Source: RUG13615 sp040307715
GTDB taxonomy: Bacteria > Bacillota > Clostridia > Peptostreptococcales > Anaerovoracaceae
Length of the DNA stretch: 22,484 nt
Assembly: GCA_040307715.1 (NCBI GenBank)
Contig: JAWRJC010000084.1
Span: 1 to 22,484, forward strand
Direction: 5' to 3'
The notes under the pieces were generated by a model, which did not search any database, was not told where the DNA came from, and saw only the letters and a program-made list of their open reading frames with translations. The translations under genes and the position numbers were made by a program. Of this stretch, positions 8,046 through 16,477 are shown one piece after another (positions within the stretch are counted from its first letter, which is position 1; each line of letters starts with the position of its first letter).

Positions 8046-9707
8046 TTACCACACGTACCCGTCCATTTCAAGCACGAGGAACCGCTGCGTCCGGCGTCCC
8101 GCCGTGCACCCTGCGGCACACCGCGGGCGCGGCTTCCCTCCCGGCACGCACAGGATCACGCTGCCGGCCGCCGCCAGCAGGATGTGGTTGCGGCGGTCTT
8201 TGGGGATCTTCTCATCCACCATCAGGTCCTGGATGGATTTGCTGCCTTCTTTGAGCGGCAGCCGGTCGCCGGGCCGCCGCGGGCGGAATTCGATCCGCTC
8301 CCGCAGTTCCTCCCAAGGGACCGCGAGCAGCGCAGCGGTCTTATCCGCATCGAGGACGCAGGCTGCCTCGTTGATGCCGGAGAAATTCTTACTATAAATA
8401 TAGGAAAGGATCATTTCCTCTTCGGACAGCGCCTTTGCAGCCGGCTCTTCCGCCGGCACGCCGTCTGCCGCCCTGCTCTTTGCACCGATGAGCGTCAGCA
8501 GTTCCTCCCGCGTATAGACGTCCGCGCGGCACATAGCCGCCGCATCCCTGCCGGAGCCGCCCGGGGCAGTTCCTTCGCCTGCCTCCTCTGCTGCCGGCTG
8601 TCCGGCCGGTGTCAGGCACTCGATCACCCCGTAGCCGATCCGCATCACATACCCGCCGGGCAGAGAGGTTTCCGAGGACGTGCGGCCCTCTTCGATCAGC
8701 CGGTCCATCGCCGCGATGTGCACGGCCGCGATATCCTGCGTCAGACCGATGCGTTCGAACGCAAGCCGCAGCACCCGGTGCCGGATGGGCAGCGGGGCGG
8801 CAAGGACCGTATTCAGATCCATGTTCACCCGGTCAAACGGCGCGCCGGCCGTCTTTGACTCCGGTGTGCCCGCCGGCGGCAGCGGGATCTCTCCGGCTGC
8901 GGTCTGCGCATCGAAGAACCGCTCTTCCGCCAGCGTCTTCAGATAGGCGCTGTCCTCGCGGGCGTTCGCCGCGGCGCGCGTGAGCGCCTCGGTGATGTTC
9001 GGATTGAAGGCGTCCGCCAGATACGGCAGCAATTCGTTGCGGATCCGGTTGCGGACATAGGTGTTCTCTTCGTTGGTGCGGTCGCGCCGGGGCGCAAGGC
9101 CGCGGGCAGACAGATAGGCTTCGATATCCGCCCGGTCCGTATCGAGCAGCGGGCGGATGACAGCGAAGCCCTCCTCCCCTGTCCGTACGTAGTCCATCCC
9201 GGCCAGGCCGTCGGTACCGGTCCCGCGGAGCAGGCGCTGGAGAACGGTCTCCGCCTGATCGTTGCGGTTCTGGGCGACGGCGATCCGGACCCGCCGGGGC
9301 GCCGCCCCTTGCACAGCAAGGGCGGCTGCGCGTCTGTCAAAGGCTCCGTAGCGCAGCCGGCGGCCCGCTTCTTCCTCCGTCAGGCCCAGGGAGCGGGCCG
9401 CGGCGGCGCAGTCCGCCGCGCACACGCTTAAGTCCACACCGCGTTCTTTGCAGACCGTTTCCACGAACCGCTGGTCCTCCTCCGCTTCACCTGGCCTGAG
9501 GCCGTGGTTGACATGGATACAGGCAAGCGTAAATCCCAGTTCTTCCCGCAGATCACAGAGCACGTCAAAAAGACACAGCGAATCCGGCCCTCCCGAAAAC
9601 CCCAGGAGCACCTGGTCGCCAGCCTCGATCAGCCCGTATGTCCGGATGACACGGCGCACTTGTTCGCGCACCATGCCGGTCACTGCCGTTGGTTCCTTCT
9701 CTTTCAT
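8046..9707 (-). CDS. tilS: tRNA(Ile)-lysidine synthase, long form
   Basis: Cytoplasmic PP-loop ATPase that converts C34 of tRNA-Ile(CAU) to lysidine, needed to read AUA codons. The ATP-binding motif SGGPDS is at 38-43, HVNHGLR at about 65-71, and NDQAETVLQRLLRGTGTDGL at about 149-168. The C-terminal domain has RRPGDRLPL, then SIQDLMVDEKIPKDRR and VPGG, typical of TilS-C. At 553 aa it is about 80-100 aa longer than common TilS. The extra is largely an Ala/Gly/Glu-rich, poorly conserved stretch at about 366-435 between the middle and C-terminal domains. The listed ATG has only a weak purine-rich site. The in-frame ATG at 9674 (MVREQVRR, residue 12) aligns better with usual TilS N-termini and is a credible alternative. 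It begins 10 bp after tatD. Confidence 0.93.
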   Translation of the reverse strand: MKEKEPTAVTGMVREQVRRVIRTYGLIEAGDQVLLGFSGGPDSLCLFDVLCDLREELGFTLACIHVNHGLRPGEAEEDQRFVETVCKERGVDLSVCAADCAAAARSLGLTEEEAGRRLRYGAFDRRAAALAVQGAAPRRVRIAVAQNRNDQAETVLQRLLRGTGTDGLAGMDYVRTGEEGFAVIRPLLDTDRADIEAYLSARGLAPRRDRTNEENTYVRNRIRNELLPYLADAFNPNITEALTRAAANAREDSAYLKTLAEERFFDAQTAAGEIPLPPAGTPESKTAGAPFDRVNMDLNTVLAAPLPIRHRVLRLAFERIGLTQDIAAVHIAAMDRLIEEGRTSSETSLPGGYVMRIGYGVIECLTPAGQPAAEEAGEGTAPGGSGRDAAAMCRADVYTREELLTLIGAKSRAADGVPAEEPAAKALSEEEMILSYIYSKNFSGINEAACVLDADKTAALLAVPWEELRERIEFRPRRPGDRLPLKEGSKSIQDLMVDEKIPKDRRNHILLAAAGSVILCVPGGKPRPRCAAGCTAGRRTQRFLVLEMDGYVW

Positions 9708-9717
9708 GTCTTCTTTC

Positions 9718-10563
9718 TTATTCGGTGATATCGAAAAACCGCATGGCGTTCAGACAGGTCTGTTCCGCCACTTCCTCGAGCGGCAGCCCTTTGAGCAGCG
9801 CCAGGCGCCGTGCCGTATGCACCACGTAGGAAGAACGGTTCGGTCTGCCGCGCATCGGTTCCGGCGAAAGGAACGGACTGTCTGTTTCCACCAGCAGGAA
9901 GGCGAGCGGGATGTTCTCCGCGACTTCCACCGTCTTGCGCGCGTTCTTATACGTGACCGGTCCTGCCAGGGACAGCGTCGCGCCGAGCCGCACGTACTGC
10001 TCGCCGAGTTCGCGGCTGCCGGAGTAGCAGTGCAGGAGCACGCGCGCATCCGCTGCCGCGCTCTCCCACCCTTCCGGAACGGGCCGCGCCGGGAACCAGC
10101 TCTTTCTCTCTGCGCTGAAGGCACCTTCTTCTTTCAGGATCTCCATCGTCTCGCCGTCCGCTTCACGCGAATGGATGACGATGGGCATTTTAAGGTCGTT
10201 GGCCATGCGGATCTGCCGCCGGAAACAATCCCGCTGCTCATCGCGCGGCGACAGGTCGTAGTGGTAATCCAGCCCGATCTCGCCGATGGCGCGGATGCCC
10301 GGTTTCTTCGCCATCCCGCGGATGAGCGATTCTTCGGCGGGGCCGAAGTCCTTCGCATCGTGCGGATGGAACCCCACGGCCCCGAAGCACCACGGATATG
10401 CCGCCGCATGCTCGCACGCGAGCACCGACGACGCCATGTCGCAGCCGATATCCATCACATAGCAAAGAGCAGGATCCTGTTCGATCTCCAGGATCCTGTT
10501 CCTACGTTCCTCTTCATCAAATCCGTCGTGGTTGATATGACTATGGCTGTCAAAAAGCCGCAT
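9718..10563 (-). CDS. tatD: TatD-family metal-dependent deoxyribonuclease
   Basis: A TIM-barrel hydrolase of the TatD/YcfH family, with 3'-5' DNase activity in characterised members. The 281-aa product has DSHSH at residues 5-9 (metal ligands His7 and His9), GFHPHD at 65-70, GEIGLDYHYD (94-103, Glu95 ligand), VIHSRE (His131), LLHCYSG (His178) and ETDSPFLSPEP (Asp228). All expected ligands are present. A short segment at about 150-170 (SWFPARPVPEGW) is not typical of the family. It lies between metG and tilS. Metal-metG-tatD proximity is common in Firmicutes, which supports the family call. Confidence 0.95.
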   Translation of the reverse strand: MRLFDSHSHINHDGFDEEERRNRILEIEQDPALCYVMDIGCDMASSVLACEHAAAYPWCFGAVGFHPHDAKDFGPAEESLIRGMAKKPGIRAIGEIGLDYHYDLSPRDEQRDCFRRQIRMANDLKMPIVIHSREADGETMEILKEEGAFSAERKSWFPARPVPEGWESAAADARVLLHCYSGSRELGEQYVRLGATLSLAGPVTYKNARKTVEVAENIPLAFLLVETDSPFLSPEPMRGRPNRSSYVVHTARRLALLKGLPLEEVAEQTCLNAMRFFDITE

Positions 10564-10584
10564 TGCGGTTTCCTTTCTGTGACA

Positions 10585-10615
10585 GACGGCCGCACTCCGA
10601 AGAGCGCGGCACGTC
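10585..10615 (-). other. Stable UUCG-tetraloop hairpin between metG and tatD
   Basis: On the minus strand a 9-bp stem GCCGCGCTC/GAGTGCGGC (one G-T wobble) is closed by C(UUCG)G. After one bulged T it is extended by GACG/CGTC. No U-tract follows, so it is not a standard intrinsic terminator. It may act as a 3' stabiliser, processing site or partial attenuator after metG. Confidence 0.55.
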
Positions 10616-10625
10616 TTTGCATTCT

Positions 10626-12554
10626 TTACAGTACGGGGTTGCCGTCTTCGGCAACGGTGGTGATGTATTCGTATCTCGCTTTGCCGTCGACCACATTGTC
10701 TGCGAAGAGGATCATGCCCTTCGACTCGACGCCGCGGAGTTTTCTCGGTGCGAGGTTCGCCACGACGACGACCTTCTTGCCGACGAGGTCCTCCGGCTTG
10801 TAGTACTTCGCGACGCCGCTGACGATCTGGCGCTTCTCAGTGCCCATCTTCACCTGGAAGATGAGCAGCTTATCCGCGTCCGGATGCTTCTCGCAGGACA
10901 GGATGGTCGCCACACGCAGATCGAGCTTCTCAAAATCGTCATAGACGATCTCCGGCTTGAGTTCGAGCGGGATGTTGGGCTCTTCGGCCGGCTTGTTGAG
11001 CGCTTCGAGTTCCTCGAGTTCCTTGTCGATATCGAGACGCGGGAAGATCGCTTCGCCTTTCTTGACCTGCTCTCCCTTCATCATGCCGAACACCTTCGCG
11101 TCTTCCCATTCGGGTTCCGCGTACCAGAGACCCATCTGCTTGCGGATCTTCTGTGCAGTCGCCGGCATGAACGGGCTGATCAGTACCGAGATGATGCGGA
11201 TCGACTCGGCCAGATTGTGCAGGACCGTATCAAGACGCGGTTTGCTCGCTTCTTCCTTCGCGAGGAGCCACGGCGTGGTCTCGTCGATGTACTTGTTGGC
11301 CCGGCGCACCAGCACCCAGATCTCCTCGAGCGCCATGTTGAACTTGAACTCGTCCATCTCGGCCTCGACCTTGGCGGCCGCGCCGACTGCGATCGCCTTG
11401 AGTTCATCGTCGACCGGTTCTTCCGGACCGGCATCCGGAACGATGCTGCCGTTGTATTTTTCGATCATCGCGACCGTCCGGCTCACGAGGTTGCCGAGGT
11501 CGTTCGCAAGGTCGTAGTTCAGTCTCTTGAGCAACACTTCGTTGGTGAAGACGCCGTCCTGCCCGAACGTGTACTCGCGGAGCAGGAAGTACTTCAACGC
11601 ATCGACGCCGTAGCGGTCGATCAGGACGACCGGATCCACGACATTGCCCTTCGACTTGCTCATCTTGCCGCCGTCGATCAGCAGCCACCCGTGGCCCAGG
11701 ACCTGCTTCGGGATCGGCTCATCGATGCTCATGAGCATCGCCGGCCAGATGATGCTGTGGAACCGCACGATCTCTTTGCCCACCAGGTTGATGCCCGGCC
11801 AGTACTTCTTGTAGAGTTCCGGCTCGTCCGGATACCCGAGCGCTGTGATATAGTTGCTGAGCGCATCGAGCCAGACGTAGATGACGTGCTTTTCGTCGAT
11901 CGGCACCGGAATGCCCCAGTCAAAGCTGGTGCGGGAGATGCACAGATCTTCGAGCCCCTGCTCGATGAACGCGATCATCTCATTGCGACGGGATTCCGGT
12001 TCCAGGAAGGACGGGTTCTCCTTGAAGTTCGCAAGAAGTCTGTCCGCGTATTTGCTGATCTGGAAGAAGTAGGCTTCCTCCTTGGCTTTCTCGACCGGTC
12101 TGCCGCAGTCCGGGCATTTGCCGTCGACCAGCTGGCTCTCCGTCCAGAACGACTCGCAGGGCGTACAATAAAGGCCTTCGTACTCGCCTTTATAGATGTC
12201 GCCCTTCTTGTACATCTTCATGAAGATCTCCTGTACGCGCTTCACGTGCCGCTCCTCGGTGGTGCGGATAAAGTCGTCGTACGAGATCTCCATGGTCGCC
12301 CACAGATCCTTGATGCCCGCGACGACCTTGTCGACGTATTCCTGCGGGGTAACGCCGGCTTCCTGCGCCTTGAGCTGGATCTTCTGACCATGTTCGTCCG
12401 TGCCGGTCAGGAATCGCACATCATACCCCGTCGCCCGTTTGAATCTTGCCATCGCGTCCGCCATGACGGTGCAGTAGGTGTGGCCGATATGCAGATTGTC
12501 ACTCGGATAATAAATCGGGGTGGTAATATAGTAAGTCCCTTTTGTTTCGCTCAT
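10626..12554 (-). CDS. metG: Methionyl-tRNA synthetase with C-terminal tRNA-binding domain
   Basis: Class I synthetase that charges tRNA-Met. From the ATG at 12554 the product is 642 aa. It has HIGH at 22-25, a zinc knuckle with Cys130, Cys133, Cys147 and Cys150, KMSKS at 297-301, and a helical anticodon-binding domain. A Trbp111/EMAPII-like OB-fold covers about 535-642 (DFEKLDLRVATILSCEKHPD, then NLAPRKLRGVESKGM). The frame is open to an ATG at 12629, but those 25 extra residues are unlike any MetG N-terminus. GGAG lies 7 nt before the ATG at 12554, so the shorter start is chosen. No T-box or SAM leader fits in the 71-bp gap upstream. Confidence 0.97.
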   Translation of the reverse strand: MSETKGTYYITTPIYYPSDNLHIGHTYCTVMADAMARFKRATGYDVRFLTGTDEHGQKIQLKAQEAGVTPQEYVDKVVAGIKDLWATMEISYDDFIRTTEERHVKRVQEIFMKMYKKGDIYKGEYEGLYCTPCESFWTESQLVDGKCPDCGRPVEKAKEEAYFFQISKYADRLLANFKENPSFLEPESRRNEMIAFIEQGLEDLCISRTSFDWGIPVPIDEKHVIYVWLDALSNYITALGYPDEPELYKKYWPGINLVGKEIVRFHSIIWPAMLMSIDEPIPKQVLGHGWLLIDGGKMSKSKGNVVDPVVLIDRYGVDALKYFLLREYTFGQDGVFTNEVLLKRLNYDLANDLGNLVSRTVAMIEKYNGSIVPDAGPEEPVDDELKAIAVGAAAKVEAEMDEFKFNMALEEIWVLVRRANKYIDETTPWLLAKEEASKPRLDTVLHNLAESIRIISVLISPFMPATAQKIRKQMGLWYAEPEWEDAKVFGMMKGEQVKKGEAIFPRLDIDKELEELEALNKPAEEPNIPLELKPEIVYDDFEKLDLRVATILSCEKHPDADKLLIFQVKMGTEKRQIVSGVAKYYKPEDLVGKKVVVVANLAPRKLRGVESKGMILFADNVVDGKARYEYITTVAEDGNPVL

Positions 12555-12561
12555 TTCTCTT

Positions 12562-12565
12562 CTCC
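12562..12565 (-). promoter_or_regulatory. Ribosome binding site deciding the metG start
   Basis: The minus strand reads TTGGAGAAGAGAAATG. GGAG sits 7 nt before the ATG at 12554, favouring that start over the upstream in-frame ATG at 12629, which would overlap the preceding gene. Confidence 0.7.
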
Positions 12566-12570
12566 AATCT

Positions 12571-12589
12571 CCGCGGCCGGATGCCGCGG
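12571..12589 (-). other. GC-only stem-loop just upstream of metG
   Basis: CCGCGGC (12571-12577) pairs with GCCGCGG (12583-12589) around a 5-nt loop. It ends about 5 nt before the metG Shine-Dalgarno. It has no U-tract on the minus strand. It could affect metG translation or mRNA stability; this is inference. Confidence 0.45.
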
Positions 12590-12625
12590 CTGCCTTTCTT
12601 TCTATTCCATTTCCCGCGGGCACGG

Positions 12626-13258
12626 TCATTCCGCCTCTTCCTTGCGCTTGTCACGCAGATCGACGTAAGCCAGGATCAGATCCACGATGCCTTCAATCGG
12701 CAGGTATCCGCTGTCGATGCAGAGGTGGTAGTTGACAGGCTCACCCCATCTGCGGCCGGTGTGATACCGGTAGTAGTTGGCTCTGGCCTTGTCCACGTCT
12801 GCCAGCGTCTTGCGGATGTTGTCATCCTGGATGCCGTACTCATTGACGGCGCGTTCGATCTTGGTGTCCTCTTCCGCGTACAGGAACACGTTGGTCGCGT
12901 CCTTGAAGTCGCGGAGGACATAGTCCGCGCAGCGGCCGATGATGACGCCGCCCTCACCGCTCTTGGCGATGTTGGTAATGTAATCGAACTGGGCCATAAA
13001 GAACCGCTCATTGATCGACAGGGTGTCCGGCCCGTATCCGGCCGTACCGAAGGCGTTCGTCAGGCTGTACAGAAAACTGTTCTTCGCCCGCATCTCATCC
13101 TCCGCCATCATTTCCGCCGAAAATCCGTTCTCCTTGGCGATGCTGTCCAGGATCTTCTTGTCGTAGTACGGCACATCCAGCCGCTTTGCCAGCGCAGCCC
13201 CGACCAGACGGCCGCCGCTGCCGAACTCTCTGCTGATCGTGATGATCTTCTTGCCCAT
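12626..13258 (-). CDS. Cytidylate kinase-like family protein
   Basis: A 210-aa P-loop-like protein of the 'cytidylate kinase-like' family (related to Cmk, activity of most members unproven). The N-terminus ITISREFGSGGRLVG (6-20) is the family signature. It replaces the usual GxxGxGK[ST] loop with a glycine-rich turn that lacks the canonical lysine. YYDKKIL (31-37) and VIIGRCADYVL are also typical. Later arginine-rich segments (for example YYRYHTGRRWG) resemble the lid region. The start has AAGGAGGAAACAA before the ATG, and the gene begins 11 bp after purD, so it is probably co-transcribed with the purine genes. It is shorter than a true Cmk in domain content, so I do not assign the symbol cmk. 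Confidence 0.85.
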   Translation of the reverse strand: MGKKIITISREFGSGGRLVGAALAKRLDVPYYDKKILDSIAKENGFSAEMMAEDEMRAKNSFLYSLTNAFGTAGYGPDTLSINERFFMAQFDYITNIAKSGEGGVIIGRCADYVLRDFKDATNVFLYAEEDTKIERAVNEYGIQDDNIRKTLADVDKARANYYRYHTGRRWGEPVNYHLCIDSGYLPIEGIVDLILAYVDLRDKRKEEAE

Positions 13259-13269
13259 TTGTTTCCTCC

Positions 13270-14535
13270 TTAGATCTTACCGACGATACCGATCTCGTTT
13301 CTGTAGTGCATGCCTTCGAACGCGATCTTCGCGATGTTATCGTAGGCTTTCATTCTCGCTTCATCATGCGTTTCCCCGAGGGTGGTCACGCCCAGGACGC
13401 GGCCGCCGCTGGTGACGATATTGCCGTCCTCATCGAACGCCGTGCCGGCATGGAAGACGACAACGCCTTCATCCATGTCGTCAAGCCCGCTGATGACCTT
13501 GCCCTTCTCGTAACTGCCGGGATACCCGCCGGACGCCGCTACGATGCAGACCGCCGGCTGCGGTTTCCACGCAAGATCGATCTCCGCCAGTCTGTCGTCA
13601 CAGACCGCCTCGAACACATCCAGCAGATCTGTGTCCATACGCATCAGAACGGATTGTGTTTCGGGATCGCCGAACCGGTTGTTGAACTCGATGACCTTCG
13701 GACCATCCTTCGTGATCATCAGTCCTATGAACAGAACACCGCGGAAGTCCAGGCCGTCTGCCTGAAACCCTGCGAGAGTCGGTTCGAGGATCTCCTTTCT
13801 GATACGCTCGGTCAGCGCGTCATCAAAGACAAGCGACGGAGAATACGATCCCATCCCGCCGGTGTTCGGCCCGCGGTCGCCGTCCAGAACGCGCTTGTAG
13901 TCCTGCGCGGGCTCCATCGGCACGATCGTGTTCGTATCGACGAAGCACAGCATCGACGCTTCGACGCCGCGCAGGCACTCTTCCACGACAACTTTATCGC
14001 CGGCTTCGCCGAACACGTGATTGCCCATCATGTCTTCGATGGTCAGTCTCGCCTCGGTGGCGTCCTCCGCCAGGACGACGCCCTTGCCGGCTGCCAGACC
14101 GTCTGCCTTGATGACCATCGGCCATCCGTAGATGCCGATGTCATCGAGCAGAGGCTGCTTTTCGGTGTATTCTTTATACTGCGCCGTCGGGATGTCGTGC
14201 CGCGCCAGGAATGCTTTGGTAAACGCCTTGCTGGCCTCGAGCTGCGAGCACTTTTTGTTGGGGCCGAACGTCTTGACGCCGGCTTCCTCCAGCGCATCGA
14301 CAATGCCCATCGCAAGGGGCACCTCCGGGCCGATGACCGCGAGATCGATGGCTTTTTCCTTCGCCAGCGCGACCATGCCGGGGATGTCTTCCGCCTTCAC
14401 CGGAACGCAGACCGCATCTTTGCTGATGCCGGCGTTGCCGGGAGCGCAGTATAGTTCTTCCACGCGGGGGCTCTGTTTGAGTTTCCAGCAGATGGCGTGC
14501 TCACGGCCGCCGCTGCCAACGACTAATACTTTCAT
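13270..14535 (-). CDS. purD: Phosphoribosylamine-glycine ligase (GAR synthetase)
   Basis: ATP-grasp ligase that joins glycine to phosphoribosylamine, the second step of purine synthesis. It is 421 aa, the usual family length. The N-terminal domain starts MKVLVVGSGGREHAI and contains IGPEVPLAMGI (about 68-78). The ATP-grasp region has GPNKKCSQLEASKAF (91-105), IKADGLAAGKGVV (142-154), DYKRVLDGDRGPNTGGMG and EFNNRFGDPETQ. The last is the metal and phosphate site, with Asn where Ala is more common. AAAGGA precedes the ATG. It follows the AICAR transformylase by 37 bp and is the last recognised enzyme of the purine block. Its product feeds PurN. Confidence 0.97.
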   Translation of the reverse strand: MKVLVVGSGGREHAICWKLKQSPRVEELYCAPGNAGISKDAVCVPVKAEDIPGMVALAKEKAIDLAVIGPEVPLAMGIVDALEEAGVKTFGPNKKCSQLEASKAFTKAFLARHDIPTAQYKEYTEKQPLLDDIGIYGWPMVIKADGLAAGKGVVLAEDATEARLTIEDMMGNHVFGEAGDKVVVEECLRGVEASMLCFVDTNTIVPMEPAQDYKRVLDGDRGPNTGGMGSYSPSLVFDDALTERIRKEILEPTLAGFQADGLDFRGVLFIGLMITKDGPKVIEFNNRFGDPETQSVLMRMDTDLLDVFEAVCDDRLAEIDLAWKPQPAVCIVAASGGYPGSYEKGKVISGLDDMDEGVVVFHAGTAFDEDGNIVTSGGRVLGVTTLGETHDEARMKAYDNIAKIAFEGMHYRNEIGIVGKI

Positions 14536-14572
14536 CGTTCATTCCTTTCTCTTGTGACGGAACAGCCTCTTT

Positions 14573-15748
14573 TTAGTGGTGGAACAGACGCATGCCGGTA
14601 AAGGCCATGACCATGCCGTACTTGTCCGCTGTTTCGATCACATTGTCGTCGCGGATGCTACCGCCGGGTTCTGCAATGTACTGGACGCCGCTCTTGCGCG
14701 CTCTTTCAACGTTGTCACCGAAGGGGAAGAACGCGTCGCTGCCGAGCGCCAGCCCGGTCTGGGTGGCGATCCATGCCTTCTTCTCTTCCGCGGTCAGCGG
14801 TTCGGGCTTGACCTTGAAGACACGCTGCCACTCCCCTTCGCGCAGGACGTCTTCCCACTCATCCGAGGTGTAGACGTCGATCGCGTTGTCGCGTTCCGGA
14901 CGTCGGATGCCGTCTACCCACTGCAGGCCGAGGACTTTCGGATGCTGGCGCATGTACCAGTTGTCCGCCTTGCTGCCCGCCAGACGCGTGCAGTGGATGC
15001 GGCTCTGCTGGCCGGCGCCGACGCCGATGGCCTGGCCGTCCTTGACGTAGCAGACCGAATTGGACTGCGTATATTTCAGGGTGATGAGCGCGGTCAGAAG
15101 GTCAATCTTCGCGTTCTCGGGCAGATCTTTGTTTTCCGTCACGATGTTCTCGAGCTGGGAAGCGTCGAGTTTGTAGTTGTTGCGGCCCTGCTCGAAGGTG
15201 ACGCCGTAGACGTCCTTGTATTCCTGTTCCGCCGGCACATAATCAACGTCGATCTGCACGACATTGTATCTGCCGCCGCGCTTCTGCTTGAGGATCTCCA
15301 GCGCTTCGTCCGTGTAGCCCGGCGCGATGACGCCGTCGGACACCTCGTACAGGAGGTATTTCGCGGTCGCCGCGTCGCACTCATCGCTGAGCGCCGCCCA
15401 GTCGCCGTAGGAGCACAGACGGTCGGAGCCTCTTGCGCGGATATACGCGCAGGCGATGTCCGAAAGTTCCGCGTCTTCGTCCACGAAGTAGATCTTCTTT
15501 TCAATGTCGGTCAGCGGGCGGCCTACCGCGGCGCCTGCCGGTGACACGTGTTTGAAGGATGCTGCTGCGGGCATACCGGTGGCTTCCTTCAGTTCCTTGA
15601 CGAGCTGCCACGAATTGAGCGCATCGAGGAAGTTGATATAGCCGGGTTTGCCGTTCAGAACGGTGACCGGCAGTTCGCCCTCACGCATGAAGATGCGGGA
15701 CGGTTTCTGATTGGGATTGCATCCGTATTTGAGTTCCAGTTCTTTCAT
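14573..15748 (-). CDS. purH: Stand-alone AICAR transformylase (PurH transformylase domain only)
   Basis: Formylates AICAR with 10-formyl-tetrahydrofolate to give FAICAR, the ninth step of purine synthesis. The 391-aa protein begins at LKYGCNPNQKPSRIF. This corresponds to the 'RYGENPHQ' start of the transformylase half of PurH, so the roughly 190-aa MGS-like IMP cyclohydrolase half is absent. The catalytic Lys-His pair lies in SFKHVSPAGAA (Lys66, His67). QSNSVCYVKDGQAIGVGAGQ and the C-terminal FTGMRLFHH are family hallmarks. AAAGGAG precedes the ATG. The missing cyclohydrolase activity is supplied by the gene just upstream (PurO type). Members of this form are annotated in anaerobic Firmicutes. 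The call is firm; how it partners with the cyclohydrolase is inference. Confidence 0.94.
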   Translation of the reverse strand: MKELELKYGCNPNQKPSRIFMREGELPVTVLNGKPGYINFLDALNSWQLVKELKEATGMPAAASFKHVSPAGAAVGRPLTDIEKKIYFVDEDAELSDIACAYIRARGSDRLCSYGDWAALSDECDAATAKYLLYEVSDGVIAPGYTDEALEILKQKRGGRYNVVQIDVDYVPAEQEYKDVYGVTFEQGRNNYKLDASQLENIVTENKDLPENAKIDLLTALITLKYTQSNSVCYVKDGQAIGVGAGQQSRIHCTRLAGSKADNWYMRQHPKVLGLQWVDGIRRPERDNAIDVYTSDEWEDVLREGEWQRVFKVKPEPLTAEEKKAWIATQTGLALGSDAFFPFGDNVERARKSGVQYIAEPGGSIRDDNVIETADKYGMVMAFTGMRLFHH

Positions 15749-15775
15749 CGGTCGATTCTCCTTTCAGATCCGGGT

Positions 15776-16471
15776 TTACTGATGTTTGTTGATGATCAGT
15801 TCTTCGGTCTGCCCGTCGTCGCCGATCGCCAGCCCGTAGATCGAAACTTTATTGTCTTCGTTCAGCGCCTGCCACACCGCTTCAGTGTATTCTTTGATGC
15901 CGCCGGCAATGCCGACCACGGTCGGTTCACCTTTGAAGGAGGGCAGCGGTGCGCCGTCACCCTGGTAGGTGTGGATCAGGTAGCCCGTTCCCGCCTTGGG
16001 ATGATCGTACTCGTAGAAGTAGCGGCAGCAGCAGGCCGGGTCGCCGTCCGCGCTCTTCAGGATCGAAAGCGCGATGCTGCCGTCCTTGTGGACGATGCCG
16101 GAGATGCGGGGCGTGTAGTTGGGCTCGTCCGGTTCAAACTCTCTGGTCATGAGCGCATGGCGGAAACATTTGCCTGCTGCCAGCGCGTCGCGGATCGTAT
16201 CTGTCTGGTCACCGTTGGTGACGACGAGTTCGCCCTCGTAAGCGCGGACCGGGTGATAGATGATCAGGCTCGGATCGACCATCTTGGAGGGGTCGAATGC
16301 CTCTGTGCGGATACCGTCTTCCGTCTTCGAGAAGATGCGGTTGCGGCTGTTCTCGCTGCGGCCCATGATGAAATAGACCACATAGGTGCTATTGCCTTCT
16401 TCGTTGCGGCCGATCAGGATGCCGCGTCCCGGGTAGCTGTTGCCGCCCAGCGCTTCTTGAATGCTCTGCAT
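15776..16471 (-). CDS. purO: IMP cyclohydrolase, archaeal PurO type
   Basis: Closes the ring of FAICAR to make IMP, the last step of the pathway. The 231-aa protein resembles the PurO/IMP_cyclohyd family first known from archaea. The N-terminal YPGRGILIGRNEEG followed by YFIMGRSENSRNRIF is characteristic, as are PNYTPRISG and the late GYLIHTYQGDG segment. It is unrelated to the MGS-like cyclohydrolase domain of bacterial PurH. AAGGAG with a 9-nt spacer sits inside the end of purF, 6 bp upstream. Pairing with a transformylase that lacks its own cyclohydrolase domain strongly supports the function. Slightly longer than archaeal PurO (about 200 aa). Confidence 0.9.
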   Translation of the reverse strand: MQSIQEALGGNSYPGRGILIGRNEEGNSTYVVYFIMGRSENSRNRIFSKTEDGIRTEAFDPSKMVDPSLIIYHPVRAYEGELVVTNGDQTDTIRDALAAGKCFRHALMTREFEPDEPNYTPRISGIVHKDGSIALSILKSADGDPACCCRYFYEYDHPKAGTGYLIHTYQGDGAPLPSFKGEPTVVGIAGGIKEYTEAVWQALNEDNKVSIYGLAIGDDGQTEELIINKHQ

Positions 16472-16477
16472 AGTTGT

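Noticed and set aside
12555..12625. T-box or SAM riboswitch leader before metG
   Set aside because: The gap is only 71 bp, too short, and no T-box sequence or SAM-I-like helices are visible.
12555..12629. Extended metG start at 12629
   Set aside because: The extra 25 residues are unlike any MetG N-terminus and would overlap the preceding gene. The ATG at 12554 has a good ribosome binding site.
10563..12668. Long plus-strand open frame opposite metG
   Set aside because: It is a mirror of the metG codons with no family motifs. metG has HIGH, KMSKS and zinc cysteines on the minus strand.
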